Source of the DNA: UBA8231 sp036011085
Lineage (GTDB): Bacteria; Latescibacterota; UBA2968; UBA8231
Length of the DNA stretch: 64,000 nucleotides
Assembly (NCBI GenBank): GCA_036011085.1
Contig: DASCMS010000124.1
Span: 114,449-178,448, forward strand
Direction: 5' to 3'
Part shown: piece after piece, positions 1 to 8,819 of the stretch
Layout of the letters: the number at the start of each line of letters is the position of its first letter
How positions within the stretch are numbered: position 1 is the stretch's first letter
Translations under genes and position numbers: made by a program
Notes under the pieces: generated by a model
Databases searched by the model: none
Seen by the model: the letters and a program-made list of their open reading frames with translations, nothing else
Told to the model about the DNA's origin: nothing

Positions 1-803
1 TCGTCCCCATCTGGCAGGAACAACCACCCCTGGATGCCGTACTCCCCGGGGTGGGTCAACCGGTAGAAATCGAACAGGTCAAAGGACAATCGCGCCGTCT
101 CACCCGGTTCGATCATCGAAGCCGCCCTCTCTGAGTCCAGCGGCTCAAACGTGTGCTCACCCCGCTTGTTCAGATGAAACCGCAACACGGGCATATCGGC
201 CATGCCTGTCGGGAGCGGCGCTGAGCCGACCTGCACGGCAAGAGGCTGATGCAGCCGGTTGGTCACCTTCGCATCAAAGCGGGGCCGGTCACCCCAGGGG
301 GCCGTCGATTCCCCTGTGACCACGGCGCGAATGGCGGACCGTCCGGTTTCGGCGACGGACTGTACGTAGTCGTACAGGGCCGTGTCTTCGTACAGGGACG
401 TGAGCGGCAGGACATTGGGTGGGATCAGCGGCGCCCATAGAGTGTCTGAGGCGGCTGGCGAGCCGAGCATCAGCAGCAGGTGCGCGCCCACCTGGTAGGG
501 TTGCAGCAAGTCTGAGCAGGACGTGCGTGCCAGTTCCGGTACAAACTGTAGAACGAGCGGTCCGGCAGGCAGCTGACCTCGAAGCACCTGATCGACGTCG
601 ACGTAGGCTCTGTGTACCGCCCGCAAAGACCACTCATTTTCTGCATCGATTTCAATGGTTTCGGTATCGAGGGAGTCTATGCGGCCGACGACGACGACCT
701 CGGACTGCTCGAGGTTCTGCTCGATGGAATACACCTCGAAATCGCAGGGGTAGGCGACGCCATGGGTCAGCAGCAGCACCAGCGATCGCCATCTGAATCT
801 CAC
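1..803 (-). CDS. secreted protein of unknown function, 3' end outside window
   Basis: A 267-codon frame stays open from a GTG at 803 to the window edge with no stop, so the gene is truncated here. The GTG start is chosen because AGGAG lies 7 bases upstream and the protein then begins with a signal-peptide-like stretch: VRFRW, then SLVLLL, then a small-residue region near residue 20. The mature part opens with a beta-rich segment (EVVVVGRI near residue 38, then alternating hydrophobics such as GPLVLQFVP). Near the window edge it looks like an Ig-like fold (RLSFDLFDFYRL). I recognise no family. It diverges from the TetR efflux operon across a 281-bp region. Confidence 0.75.
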   Translation of the reverse strand, partial: MRFRWRSLVLLLTHGVAYPCDFEVYSIEQNLEQSEVVVVGRIDSLDTETIEIDAENEWSLRAVHRAYVDVDQVLRGQLPAGPLVLQFVPELARTSCSDLLQPYQVGAHLLLMLGSPAASDTLWAPLIPPNVLPLTSLYEDTALYDYVQSVAETGRSAIRAVVTGESTAPWGDRPRFDAKVTNRLHQPLAVQVGSAPLPTGMADMPVLRFHLNKRGEHTFEPLDSERAASMIEPGETARLSFDLFDFYRLTHPGEYGIQGWLFLPDGD

Positions 804-859
804 GTCGCAGCTCCTGGCGAGGGTTCTTGAGTAGTAGCTGGAAGCCAGCCATCTACCGT

Positions 860-887
860 GTAACACCAGCTGGGCTACTGGTGTTAC
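860..887. promoter_or_regulatory. 10-bp perfect inverted repeat
   Basis: GTAACACCAG at 860-869 is repeated exactly, inverted, as CTGGTGTTAC at 878-887, with 8 bases between. It lies in the region between the secreted-protein gene (start 803, minus) and the TetR operon (start 1085, plus). No T-run follows on either strand, so an operator or leader hairpin for the minus-strand gene is more likely than a terminator. The rest of 804-1046 shows nothing I can name. Confidence 0.5.
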
Positions 888-1046
888 CACGCGTCCAGCG
901 TGGCGAGCATTCTTCCGCTTCACACTTCTTTACCCGCCCGACAGACCAGCGCAAGAGCGGGCCTGCAGATTGGTGTCGTGTCGGGGGCAGTCAAGCGCCG
1001 AGGGGGAGCGGAGTATCACACAGTTCACCGAGAATCCCCTGAACTG

Positions 1047-1083
1047 TTGACAAGATCCACGTTCCACGGTTAACGTCGTTAAC
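1047..1083 (+). promoter_or_regulatory. promoter and palindromic operator of the efflux operon
   Basis: TTGACA at 1047-1052 is a consensus -35 box. A 17-base spacer puts the -10 at 1070-1075 (TTAACG, weak). Over the -10 sits a palindrome with 7-bp arms around one base: GTTAACG T CGTTAAC, 1069-1083. The TetR start codon is at 1085, two bases after the palindrome, with no Shine-Dalgarno sequence, which suggests a leaderless transcript. TetR repressors usually bind such palindromes over their own promoters, so self-repression of the whole operon is the natural reading. Confidence 0.7.
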
Positions 1084-1084
1084 T

Positions 1085-1711
1085 ATGGATCGGAACGACA
1101 TTCTCACCCAGGCCTGTGAGCTCTATCTGCACGGCGGCCTCGATGCGGTCTCCATGCGGCGGCTGGCCCGGGATCTCGGGGTGACAGCGCCGGCACTCTA
1201 CAAACACTACGACAGCCGCGAAGAGATTCTGCTCGATGTCGTCAGCGAGGCCTATCGCCTGTGCGCCGAGCATCTTTCCGTGGCCCTGTCGGGGAGCACG
1301 CCGGCGGATCGCTTTCGCCTCGCCGGCCGCGGCTATCTCGATTTCGCCCTGGGCAATCCCAAGCTCTACGAGATGATGTACGCGCCGGCCCACACCCTGG
1401 GTGTGGAGAGATTCCCCGAAACGCTGACGGCGCGGATGGCCGGTGTCGGTCAGTTCTTCACCGATCGTGTGCGCGAATGCATCGCGGCGGGGCTGCTGCA
1501 CGGCCATCTCGATGCAAGAGAAGTCTCCCTGACTCTGTGGGCTCACGCGCACGGACTGATTTCCATCTTTCTGCGGGATTGTCTGGATATGGACGAAGAG
1601 ATGTTTCGACAGGTTTACCATGACTCCGGCTGGCGCACTCTCCACGCGATGGCAACAGCGGAGTACCGGCCAACAACGCCGACGACTACAACAGCGAGCC
1701 ATGCCACATGA
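1085..1711 (+). CDS. TetR/AcrR family repressor of efflux operon
   Basis: A 208-aa DNA-binding repressor. The N-terminal three-helix TetR domain spans about residues 1-50, with the helix-turn-helix around 22-41 (SMRRLARDLGVTAPALYKHY). The C-terminal ligand domain (60-190) resembles the WHG-type TetR C-domain. The length is normal for TetR. The gene heads an operon with tolC-, MFP- and RND-type genes, and its last codon overlaps the next start (ATGA, 1708-1711). A palindrome over its promoter at 1069-1083 is the likely binding site. The ligand is unknown but is probably a substrate of the pump. Confidence 0.9.
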   Translation: MDRNDILTQACELYLHGGLDAVSMRRLARDLGVTAPALYKHYDSREEILLDVVSEAYRLCAEHLSVALSGSTPADRFRLAGRGYLDFALGNPKLYEMMYAPAHTLGVERFPETLTARMAGVGQFFTDRVRECIAAGLLHGHLDAREVSLTLWAHAHGLISIFLRDCLDMDEEMFRQVYHDSGWRTLHAMATAEYRPTTPTTTTASHAT

Positions 1712-3144
1712 AGAAGTTGAGGCAGATCTTCCGGGGCGTGATCGCCGTTGGGCTGACAATCGTCGCCGTCTCCAGGGCTGCCGAGGCACAGACCGTGCCG
1801 GCCGAAGAGCTGCTGCTCAGCGTCGACGGCGTCGTGCAGCTGGCCATGGAGCGCAGCCTCGACCTGCGAGCCGCCGCTCATGGACTGTCGGAAGCGAAGA
1901 AGCGGGTGTCGGAGGAATGGGGCACGATCCTGCCGGATGTCAGTGCCTCGGCGTCGTACGTGCGCAACATCTCGCCGGCGGTCTCCTTCGTGCCGGCACG
2001 CGTATTCGATCCCACCGCCGCCGAGGGGGAGTTCATCTCGCTGCAGTTCGGCGCCGATAACAGCTGGCAAAGCGCCATCAGCGTACAGCAGAAGCTGTTC
2101 GACGCCCGTGCCTTCATCGCCCTGAGCGCGGCCGAGCAGTTCGAACAGCTGCAGGTGGAGGTTGTGCGGGGACGAGCCCACGACGTGGCCACGCGCGTGC
2201 GCGTGCTGTGCTACGACCTGCTGCTGCACAGCGAAGAGCTGCGGCTCACCGAACGCTCCCTGGACCGTGTGCGGCAGGCCCTGACGGAAACGCAGGCTCA
2301 ACACGAGGCAGGGATGTCGACCTCGTACGACGTGTTGAGACTGCAGGTGGAGCTGGCAAATCTTGAACCCTCTCTGCTGCGCTCGACAAACGCCATCACC
2401 TCGACGCGCCGGCAGCTGGCCGTGGAGCTGGATCTGGAGTCGCCCCACAGGCTGCGTCTGACAGATGACGAAGCGTTGATCGATACGGTGGCGCTGGCCG
2501 ATCTGGTCGTATCGCCGGCAACGGCAGAGGATCTCGTGCTGCGGTCGCGGCAGAATCGCTCCGACCTGCGTCAGCTGGAGCAGACGGCGCTACTGCGCAA
2601 GACGGATGTGCGCAGCGAGCAGACCGACTACCTGCCGACGGTGTCGCTTTTCGGCAGCTGGGACGTGCAGGCACAACAGAACGGTAGCCCCAACTTCTTT
2701 GGTGATGAGCGCAGCCGAGCCACCAGCAAGATCGCCGGTGTCAGCATGTCGCTGCCGCTGTTCTCCGGCATGCAGCGCGGCGCCCGGGTCAATCAGAAGC
2801 GTGCCGTGCAGCGGCAGGCCGAAACCGAGCTGCAGGTGGCGCGCGGTCGTGCCGCCGCCGAGGTGCGCGACTTGGCGGAGGCGCTGGCGGAAGCCGCCGC
2901 GCGTGAGCGCGGCCAGCGGCTGGCCGTGACCCAAGCCGGTCTCGGTTACCAGATCACGTTGGCGCGCTATCGACGCGGCATCGGCAGCCGGCTGGAGATG
3001 ACGGACGCGGAAGTGGCGCTACGACGAAGTGAATTCAACCATGCCCAGGCGGCGCACGATCTGCTGACGACGCGCGCCCGTCTCGATCTCGCCGTAGGCC
3101 AGGTGGCCCACGTCGACGGACCGACCTCGGAGAGTGCACGATGA
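1708..3144 (+). CDS. TolC-family outer membrane efflux protein
   Basis: A 478-aa outer-membrane channel subunit of a tripartite efflux pump. The signal peptide is about residues 1-27 (basic start, then VIAVGLTIVA, ending AEA). Two repeated OEP helical halves follow, with long amphipathic helices (e.g. residues 120-240 and 330-460) and the usual Leu/Ala/Gln/Glu-rich heptads. The start overlaps the TetR stop and the stop overlaps the MFP start (both ATGA), so the four proteins are probably translationally coupled. The length fits the family. Confidence 0.92.
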   Translation: MKKLRQIFRGVIAVGLTIVAVSRAAEAQTVPAEELLLSVDGVVQLAMERSLDLRAAAHGLSEAKKRVSEEWGTILPDVSASASYVRNISPAVSFVPARVFDPTAAEGEFISLQFGADNSWQSAISVQQKLFDARAFIALSAAEQFEQLQVEVVRGRAHDVATRVRVLCYDLLLHSEELRLTERSLDRVRQALTETQAQHEAGMSTSYDVLRLQVELANLEPSLLRSTNAITSTRRQLAVELDLESPHRLRLTDDEALIDTVALADLVVSPATAEDLVLRSRQNRSDLRQLEQTALLRKTDVRSEQTDYLPTVSLFGSWDVQAQQNGSPNFFGDERSRATSKIAGVSMSLPLFSGMQRGARVNQKRAVQRQAETELQVARGRAAAEVRDLAEALAEAAARERGQRLAVTQAGLGYQITLARYRRGIGSRLEMTDAEVALRRSEFNHAQAAHDLLTTRARLDLAVGQVAHVDGPTSESAR

Positions 3145-4223
3145 ACAAGAGTCTGAAACCCCATGTGACGCTTGCCGTCATCACTGCCACCGCCCTGTTG
3201 CTGGCTGCCTGTGGGGAGGAGGAGGCGGACGGTGCGGACGCGGCAACACCGACAGCGGCCCAGGACACGCGCCGCATCATCAACGTGGAAGTCGTGACCC
3301 TGCAGACGCAGGACTTCCGCGACGTGATCCGTCTGACGGGGACCGTGGCGGCTGATCGCGAGGTGATGGTATCGGCCGAGGCAGGCGGCACCGTCGCTGA
3401 GATCCTCGTCGACAAGGGCACTGCCGTTACGACCGGCCAGATTCTGGTCCGCCTCGACGATGACCTGTTGGAGGCGCAGAGGAACGACGCCCGCGCGCAG
3501 GCGAAGCTGGCGGAGGAGCTGTGGACTCGCATCGGTAAGCTGTTCGAGGAAGATGGCATCGGTACCGAGAGTGAATACCTGCAGGCACGGTACACCGCGG
3601 AGAGCGCCACCGCCCGCTACGCACTCATGGAGGAACGCCTGCAACGCACGACGATTCGTGCCCCTTTCGACGGCATCTTCGACACCCGACTCGTCGAGAT
3701 CGGCTCCGTCGTCGCGCCCGGGCAGGCCGTGGGCAGTGTCGTCGATGTGGACCCGCTGAAGGTGACGGCAGGCGTTCCGGAACGCTACGCCGCCGACGTC
3801 GTGGTCGGCGCCGCCGCCGGTGTCAGCTTCAGCGATCTCGACGTGACGGGCACGGCCTCCGTGTCCTACGTGGGCGCCAGGGTCCACTCCGGCAATCGAA
3901 CCTTTCCCGTGGAGCTGTCTCTCGAGACACCCGTGGCCGGCGCCAAACCGCAGATGGTGGCTGATGTGACGCTGCAGCGGCGGTTGATCTCTGGCGCCAT
4001 CGTCGTGCCGCGCCAGGCACTTGTGCGCACCGAAGACGGGTACGCAGCCTTCGTCGTCGAAAGCGCCAGTGCCGCCACCGCCGTGGCACGCCAGGTGACC
4101 CAGGGACCGTCGGCCAACGACCGGGTCGTCATCACCGCCGGTCTGTCGGCGGGAGATCGGATCGTCGTCGTCGGCCAGCACCAGGTCGCCGATGGTGATC
4201 TCGTGCGGATCGTGGGTGAGTAG
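3141..4223 (+). CDS. RND efflux membrane fusion protein (lipoprotein)
   Basis: A 360-aa periplasmic adaptor (HlyD/AcrA type) linking the RND pump to the TolC channel. Lipobox LLAAC gives a lipidated Cys24. An acidic linker follows, then the lipoyl/barrel-sandwich half (about 65-105, VSAEAGGTVAEILVDKGTAV), a helical hairpin (about 105-160), the second lipoyl half (APFDGIFDTRLVEIGSVVAPG, truncated here for length to its region near 170-195), the beta-barrel domain and a membrane-proximal domain. It overlaps the upstream gene by ATGA and stops one base before the pump gene starts. Confidence 0.92.
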   Translation: MNKSLKPHVTLAVITATALLLAACGEEEADGADAATPTAAQDTRRIINVEVVTLQTQDFRDVIRLTGTVAADREVMVSAEAGGTVAEILVDKGTAVTTGQILVRLDDDLLEAQRNDARAQAKLAEELWTRIGKLFEEDGIGTESEYLQARYTAESATARYALMEERLQRTTIRAPFDGIFDTRLVEIGSVVAPGQAVGSVVDVDPLKVTAGVPERYAADVVVGAAAGVSFSDLDVTGTASVSYVGARVHSGNRTFPVELSLETPVAGAKPQMVADVTLQRRLISGAIVVPRQALVRTEDGYAAFVVESASAATAVARQVTQGPSANDRVVITAGLSAGDRIVVVGQHQVADGDLVRIVGE

Positions 4224-7200
4224 ATGATGAACGACGACCAACAGGACCCCACTGCGAACAGGGACCGTTTCAAGGAGCTGCCCATCACCTCGTGGGCGGT
4301 CAATCACAGTACGTCGGTGCTGATCCTGTTCTTCATCATCACCCTGGCCGGTGTGCTCGCCTATCGCAGCATCCCGAAGGAGTCGTTCCCCGAGATCGAG
4401 ATCCCCATGATCGCGGTGAACACGATCTATCCGGGGGTGTCGCCGAAAGACATCGAGTCCCTCGTGACGCGCGTGATGGAGCAGGAGCTGAACACGGTTC
4501 CGGACCTCGAAGAGCTGACCTCGACATCGGTGGAAGGCTACTCGAGTGTTGTGGCGGAATTCTCCACTTCCGTCGACATGGACGAAGCCCTGCAGCGAGT
4601 GCGCGAGAAGGTGGATCTGGCCAAACCGGATCTGCCCGCCGACGCCGAGGAACCGGGGATCTTCGAGTTCGACTTCTCCGAGGTCCCCATCATGCAGGTG
4701 AACCTGTCGGGGGAGTACGGACTGGTGCGACTCAAGGAGATCGGCGAGGAGCTGGAGGACGAGCTCGAGCAGATCCCGACGGTGCTGCGCGTCGACCTGC
4801 GCGGTGGCCGTGAGCGCGAGGTCAAGGTGGACGTGTCCCTGTCGCGGCTGCAGTTCTACGGGCTGTCGCTGGAAGACATGGTCGATGCCGTACGGGATGA
4901 GAACGTGAACATCCCCGGTGGCTCCATCGACGTGGGAGAGATGAAGTTCCTCGTCCGTATCGATGGCGAGCTGCACGATCCGCTCTTGATCCGCGACATC
5001 GTCATCGACACTCGGGACGGCCGTCCCATCTACGTGCGCGATGTCGCTGACGTCGACTTTGGATTCGCCGAACGCGAGAGCTTCGCCCGTCTCGATGGCA
5101 ATGCCGTGGTCACCCTCGACGTGATCAAACGCTCCGGTGAGAACATCATCGAGACGGCCGATGCGGTGCGCACCGCCATCGACGATATGGAGCCGCTGTT
5201 TCCCCCCACGACAGTGGTGAAGATCACCTCCGACATGTCGTCGGAGATCCGCATGATGGTGAGCAGCCTGGAGAACAACATCATCTCCGGCCTGCTGCTG
5301 ATCGTTGCAGTACTGCTGTTCTTTCTGGGAGTAAGGAATTCGGTACTGGTGGGTATCGCGATCCCCACGTCGATGCTGCTGTCCTTCCTGGTACTCAGCG
5401 TGCTGGGGGTGACGATGAACATGGTCGTCCTCTTCTCCCTGATTCTGGCGCTGGGTATGCTGGTGGACAACGCCATCGTCGTGGTGGAGAACACCTATCG
5501 GTACGTGGAAGAGGGCTGGGATCGTGCCGAGGCTGCGCGCAAGGCCACGGGCGAGGTGGCCGTGCCGGTGATGGCGGCCACACTGACGACGCTGGCCGCT
5601 TTCGGGCCCATGATGTTCTGGCCCGGAATCATCGGCGAGTTCATGAGCTACCTGCCGTTGACGCTGATCATCACGCTGTCGAGTTCCCTGTTCGTCGCTC
5701 TCGTCATCGTGCCGGTGTTGTGCGCCCGGTACCTGCGCGTGGAAGGTGAGACGTCGCGGCCCATGCCGCGCCTCGGTCGCTGGATTCTGCTGGTGGCCGG
5801 CGCCGTCATCCTGCTGCCCATGTTTCTGTCCAACGGTTTCACCATGGGCCTGCTGGCGGCCACGGCGGTGATCTGCTGGCTGCTCAATCGTGTGGTGCTG
5901 GCCCCTGTGGGGCACTGGTTTCAGGTACAGGGCCTGCCGGGACTGGTCGATCGCTACGAGCGGCTGCTGCGCTGGGCCCTGGCGCACCGTCTGTCCACCG
6001 TCGCCCTGACCCTTGCGACGCTGGTGGTGACGGTGGTGTTGTTCGGTCAGTTCAACCAGGGGATCGAGTTCTTCCCCGAAGACATCCCGCCGAAGCAGGT
6101 CTGGATCGACGTCGAGACCCCGGTGGGCACGAAGGTGGAGTTCACCGACAGCATCATCCGCACCCTCGAGGCCGAGGTCGTCCACGTCGAAGGCTACAGC
6201 GATGCCGAGTCGGGTGTGGCTACCGTCGGTGGCGGTGGTGGCAACGCCCTGACGGGCGGATCCCAGGGACCCAACGCCGGCCGGGTGATGGTCAGCTTCG
6301 TCGACTATCAGGACCGCGAGCGGAACACGAACGAGACCATGGCCCGCATGCAGGAGCAGCTGGGGCTGGATGTGGCCGGCGCTGAGGTCCGCATCGACAA
6401 GCCGGCGGAAGGGCCGCCGTCAGGCCCGCCGGTGAACGTGGAGATTGTCGGCACCGATCCGGAGACCCTGAAGGAGCTGTCCGACCGGGTGGTCTACATC
6501 CTGCGCAACTCGGCGGTGAACGCCCGGCTCACCGGACTGGAGAGCGATCTCGACGAGGCCCGACCCGAGCTGTCGGTGACCGTGGACCGCGAGAAGGCAG
6601 CGATGTACGGCCTGTCGACAACGAAGGTGGCCGGTATGGTGCGCACCGCCGTGCAGGGCACCGAGGCGACGCAGTACCGGACAGGCAATGACGAGTACGA
6701 CGTCATCGTGCGGCTCGCCGAGCCCTGGCGCACCGACCTGGAATCCCTCCGCGACCTGACGGTCACCAATGACCCTGGAGACCAGGTGCCACTGGTATCG
6801 GTCGCCTCCTGGGAGGTGGGCGAAGGTCTGGGCTCCATCCGCCGCAAGGACATGGATCGCGTCGCCACGGTCAGCTCGAAGGTGAAGGAGGGGTTTCAGA
6901 AGAACGTCGTGCTCGCCGAGGTGCAGGAGACACTGCAGCCTTTCGTCAACGACGAGCTGCCCCCAGGCTACTCGGTGCGCTTCACGGGTGAGGCGGAGGA
7001 TCAGGCCGAAGCCGAAGGCTTTCTGTCGCGGGCGTTCCTGATCGCTCTGGGCATCATCGCTTTCATCCTGGTGACCCAGTTCAATTCGGTGATCAAGCCG
7101 TTCATCATCCTGACGTCGGTGATCCTGTCGACGGCGGGTGTGCTGCTGGGTCTGATGGTGTTCCAGATGCCCTTTGGTGTCATCATGACGGGTGTGGGCA

Positions 7201-7613
7201 TCATCTCGCTGGCCGGCATCGTGGTGAACAATGCGATCATTCTCATCGACTTCATCGATACGTTGCGGGAGCGGGATGGTCTGAGCCGGCACGATGCGCT
7301 GGTACGTGGGGGACGCACACGTCTGCGGCCGGTGATTCTGACGGCGATCACCACCGCCCTGGGGCTGGTGCCGCTGGCGATCGGGCTCAACTTCGACTTC
7401 TTCGGTCTCTACGCGAGTCTGAATCCGGATCTGTTCTGGGGGGGTGAGCAGGCGGCCTGGTGGGCGCCGATGGCGATTGCGGTAATTGCGGGGATTCTGT
7501 TTGCCACGTTCCTGACGCTGGTGCTGGTGCCTGTCATGTATTCGATGACGGAGGATATGATGGGGTGGTTTCGACGGATGTTCGTCGGAGAGATGGTAGA
7601 AGAGCAGCGGTAG
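4224..7613 (+). CDS. RND efflux permease (HAE1/AcrB-type)
   Basis: A 1129-aa inner-membrane proton-drug antiporter. It shows the duplicated RND plan: TM1 near residue 30-50, a large periplasmic loop, a TM block about 350-520, an unusual extra hydrophobic pair about 505-560, TM7 near 590, a second large periplasmic loop and TM8-12 at the end. The TM4 motif GMLVDNAIVVVEN near residue 415 carries the Asp of the proton relay, and its mirror copy is near 1005 (GIVVNNAIILIDF). It starts immediately after the MFP stop. Slightly longer than E. coli AcrB. Substrate unknown. Confidence 0.93.
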   Translation: MMNDDQQDPTANRDRFKELPITSWAVNHSTSVLILFFIITLAGVLAYRSIPKESFPEIEIPMIAVNTIYPGVSPKDIESLVTRVMEQELNTVPDLEELTSTSVEGYSSVVAEFSTSVDMDEALQRVREKVDLAKPDLPADAEEPGIFEFDFSEVPIMQVNLSGEYGLVRLKEIGEELEDELEQIPTVLRVDLRGGREREVKVDVSLSRLQFYGLSLEDMVDAVRDENVNIPGGSIDVGEMKFLVRIDGELHDPLLIRDIVIDTRDGRPIYVRDVADVDFGFAERESFARLDGNAVVTLDVIKRSGENIIETADAVRTAIDDMEPLFPPTTVVKITSDMSSEIRMMVSSLENNIISGLLLIVAVLLFFLGVRNSVLVGIAIPTSMLLSFLVLSVLGVTMNMVVLFSLILALGMLVDNAIVVVENTYRYVEEGWDRAEAARKATGEVAVPVMAATLTTLAAFGPMMFWPGIIGEFMSYLPLTLIITLSSSLFVALVIVPVLCARYLRVEGETSRPMPRLGRWILLVAGAVILLPMFLSNGFTMGLLAATAVICWLLNRVVLAPVGHWFQVQGLPGLVDRYERLLRWALAHRLSTVALTLATLVVTVVLFGQFNQGIEFFPEDIPPKQVWIDVETPVGTKVEFTDSIIRTLEAEVVHVEGYSDAESGVATVGGGGGNALTGGSQGPNAGRVMVSFVDYQDRERNTNETMARMQEQLGLDVAGAEVRIDKPAEGPPSGPPVNVEIVGTDPETLKELSDRVVYILRNSAVNARLTGLESDLDEARPELSVTVDREKAAMYGLSTTKVAGMVRTAVQGTEATQYRTGNDEYDVIVRLAEPWRTDLESLRDLTVTNDPGDQVPLVSVASWEVGEGLGSIRRKDMDRVATVSSKVKEGFQKNVVLAEVQETLQPFVNDELPPGYSVRFTGEAEDQAEAEGFLSRAFLIALGIIAFILVTQFNSVIKPFIILTSVILSTAGVLLGLMVFQMPFGVIMTGVGIISLAGIVVNNAIILIDFIDTLRERDGLSRHDALVRGGRTRLRPVILTAITTALGLVPLAIGLNFDFFGLYASLNPDLFWGGEQAAWWAPMAIAVIAGILFATFLTLVLVPVMYSMTEDMMGWFRRMFVGEMVEEQR

Positions 7614-7751
7614 GTCTGGGGCGGTCCGGGAACGCTTTGCGGTTCGATTGGTCGGATGATGGGGTCGGAATGATCCGAGATCGACGAAGAGACAGATCCA
7701 TGTTCGCCGAAGTACTCGCAGGAGTTTATTCGAGAAGACACTGAAGTGATC

Positions 7752-8279
7752 ATGACGCAAAGAGGCATCGTCCGCATGGCACTCGCAACAGCATTGCTGT
7801 TGCTGCTGCCCCTGATAGCGATGCAGTACACCGATGAAGTGGTGTGGGACATCACTGACTTCGTTGTCGCCGGCGTCCTCGTGTTCGGCTCAGGTCTCAC
7901 ATATCAGTTGATAGCGAGGCAGGCAGACAGCATCGCGTACCGGATCGCCGTCGGCGTTGCGGTGGCGACAGCACTCCTGCTCATCTGGATGAACCTGGCC
8001 GTCGGCATCATCGGCAACGAGGGAAACCCCGCCGGCTTGATGTACATCGGGGTGCTCGTCGTCGGCATCATCGGCGCCCTGATCGCGCGCTTCCAGCCAC
8101 ACGGGATGTCACGCGTGTTGTTGGCGATGGCCCTTGCTCAGATGTTGGTCGCCGTGATCGCGCAGGTCGTCGGCATGGCGCTCATAGTGAACGGGTTCTT
8201 TGCCACGCTGTGGGTCGGATTGGCTTTGCTGTTTCGACGCGCACACGCCGCGGAACTCAATGCGACTCCGACTGCCTGA
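7752..8279 (+). CDS. integral membrane protein, unknown
   Basis: About 175 aa with four to five hydrophobic segments (ATALLLLLPLIAM near 9-21, then about 35-52, 65-85, 95-112 and 120-155) and short loops. There is no motif I recognise. An in-frame GTG at 7746 is an alternative start, but ATG at 7752 is preferred. It lies 138 bp after the RND gene with no clear Shine-Dalgarno. The interval 7614-7751 shows no gene, and whether this gene belongs to the efflux transcript is unclear. Confidence 0.7.
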   Translation: MTQRGIVRMALATALLLLLPLIAMQYTDEVVWDITDFVVAGVLVFGSGLTYQLIARQADSIAYRIAVGVAVATALLLIWMNLAVGIIGNEGNPAGLMYIGVLVVGIIGALIARFQPHGMSRVLLAMALAQMLVAVIAQVVGMALIVNGFFATLWVGLALLFRRAHAAELNATPTA

Positions 8280-8300
8280 GCGCTACGGTCCTGTGCCTGC

Positions 8301-8330
8301 CGGTAGCCGTGGGTAGCCGTGGGTAGCCAG
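8301..8330. repeat. three tandem 10-bp copies
   Basis: The unit GGGTAGCCGT occurs three times head to tail (first copy CGGTAGCCGT, third GGGTAGCCAG). It sits between the membrane-protein gene and the YjbQ gene. Only 30 bp long, so it may be a replication-slippage tract. No function is evident. Confidence 0.6.
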
Positions 8331-8374
8331 CTGCACGACTCTTCCCGCCACCCTCTCGAGGCGCTCGATCGACC

Positions 8375-8782
8375 ATGCAGCACGTGCTGAGATTCCCCAC
8401 TCACGAACGCGAAGCCCTCTACGACATCACCGACCAGATCCAGGGCGTCGTGGCAACCAGCGGTGTGGCCCGGGGTATCGCCTCGGTCTACGCCCGGGGC
8501 GCCACGGCGGCGATCATGATTCAGGAGAACTGGGACGACAGCGTCCAGACCGATGTCGTCGCACTGCTGCAGAAGCTGGTCCCGCGGGGTGCCTGGGAGC
8601 ATGATCGGCAGGATGGCAATGGGGATTCCCACCTCAAGGCCGGGATCGTCGGTGCCAGCGAGACGATTCCCGTCATCGACGGAGAGCTGGGGTTGTCGCG
8701 CTGGCAGAACGTGTTCTTCTGTGAGTTCGACGGGCCGCGAGGTGAACGGCAGGTGGTGGTCACCGTTGTTGCGGACGGCTGA
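8375..8782 (+). CDS. yjbQ: YjbQ/UPF0047 family protein
   Basis: A 135-aa member of the YjbQ family, whose members show weak thiamine-phosphate synthase activity and whose true role is unsettled. Family signatures are present: the DGNGDSHLKAGIVG-like segment near residues 80-95 (metal/phosphate-site region with conserved His), then LGLSRWQNVFFCEFDGPR near 105-122, ending in a short beta strand (VVVTVV). Full length for the family. It stands alone, 95 bp after the previous gene and 37 bp before the stop of a convergent PIN gene. Confidence 0.88.
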   Translation: MQHVLRFPTHEREALYDITDQIQGVVATSGVARGIASVYARGATAAIMIQENWDDSVQTDVVALLQKLVPRGAWEHDRQDGNGDSHLKAGIVGASETIPVIDGELGLSRWQNVFFCEFDGPRGERQVVVTVVADG

Positions 8783-8819
8783 ATACCTTCACCACGACAG
8801 TGGCGATTTCTCTTCGACC

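Noticed and set aside
2967..6185. A minus-strand open frame of about 1070 codons
   Set aside because: It is antisense to the TolC, MFP and RND genes. The translation is rich in His, Arg, Gln and Asp in a pattern typical of the complement of high-GC codons, with no domain.
6420..7760. A minus-strand open frame of about 446 codons
   Set aside because: Antisense to the end of the RND gene, which is clearly coding.
8301..8330. The tandem GGGTAGCCGT copies as part of a mobile element
   Set aside because: No transposase or further copies nearby; only three copies, probably slippage.
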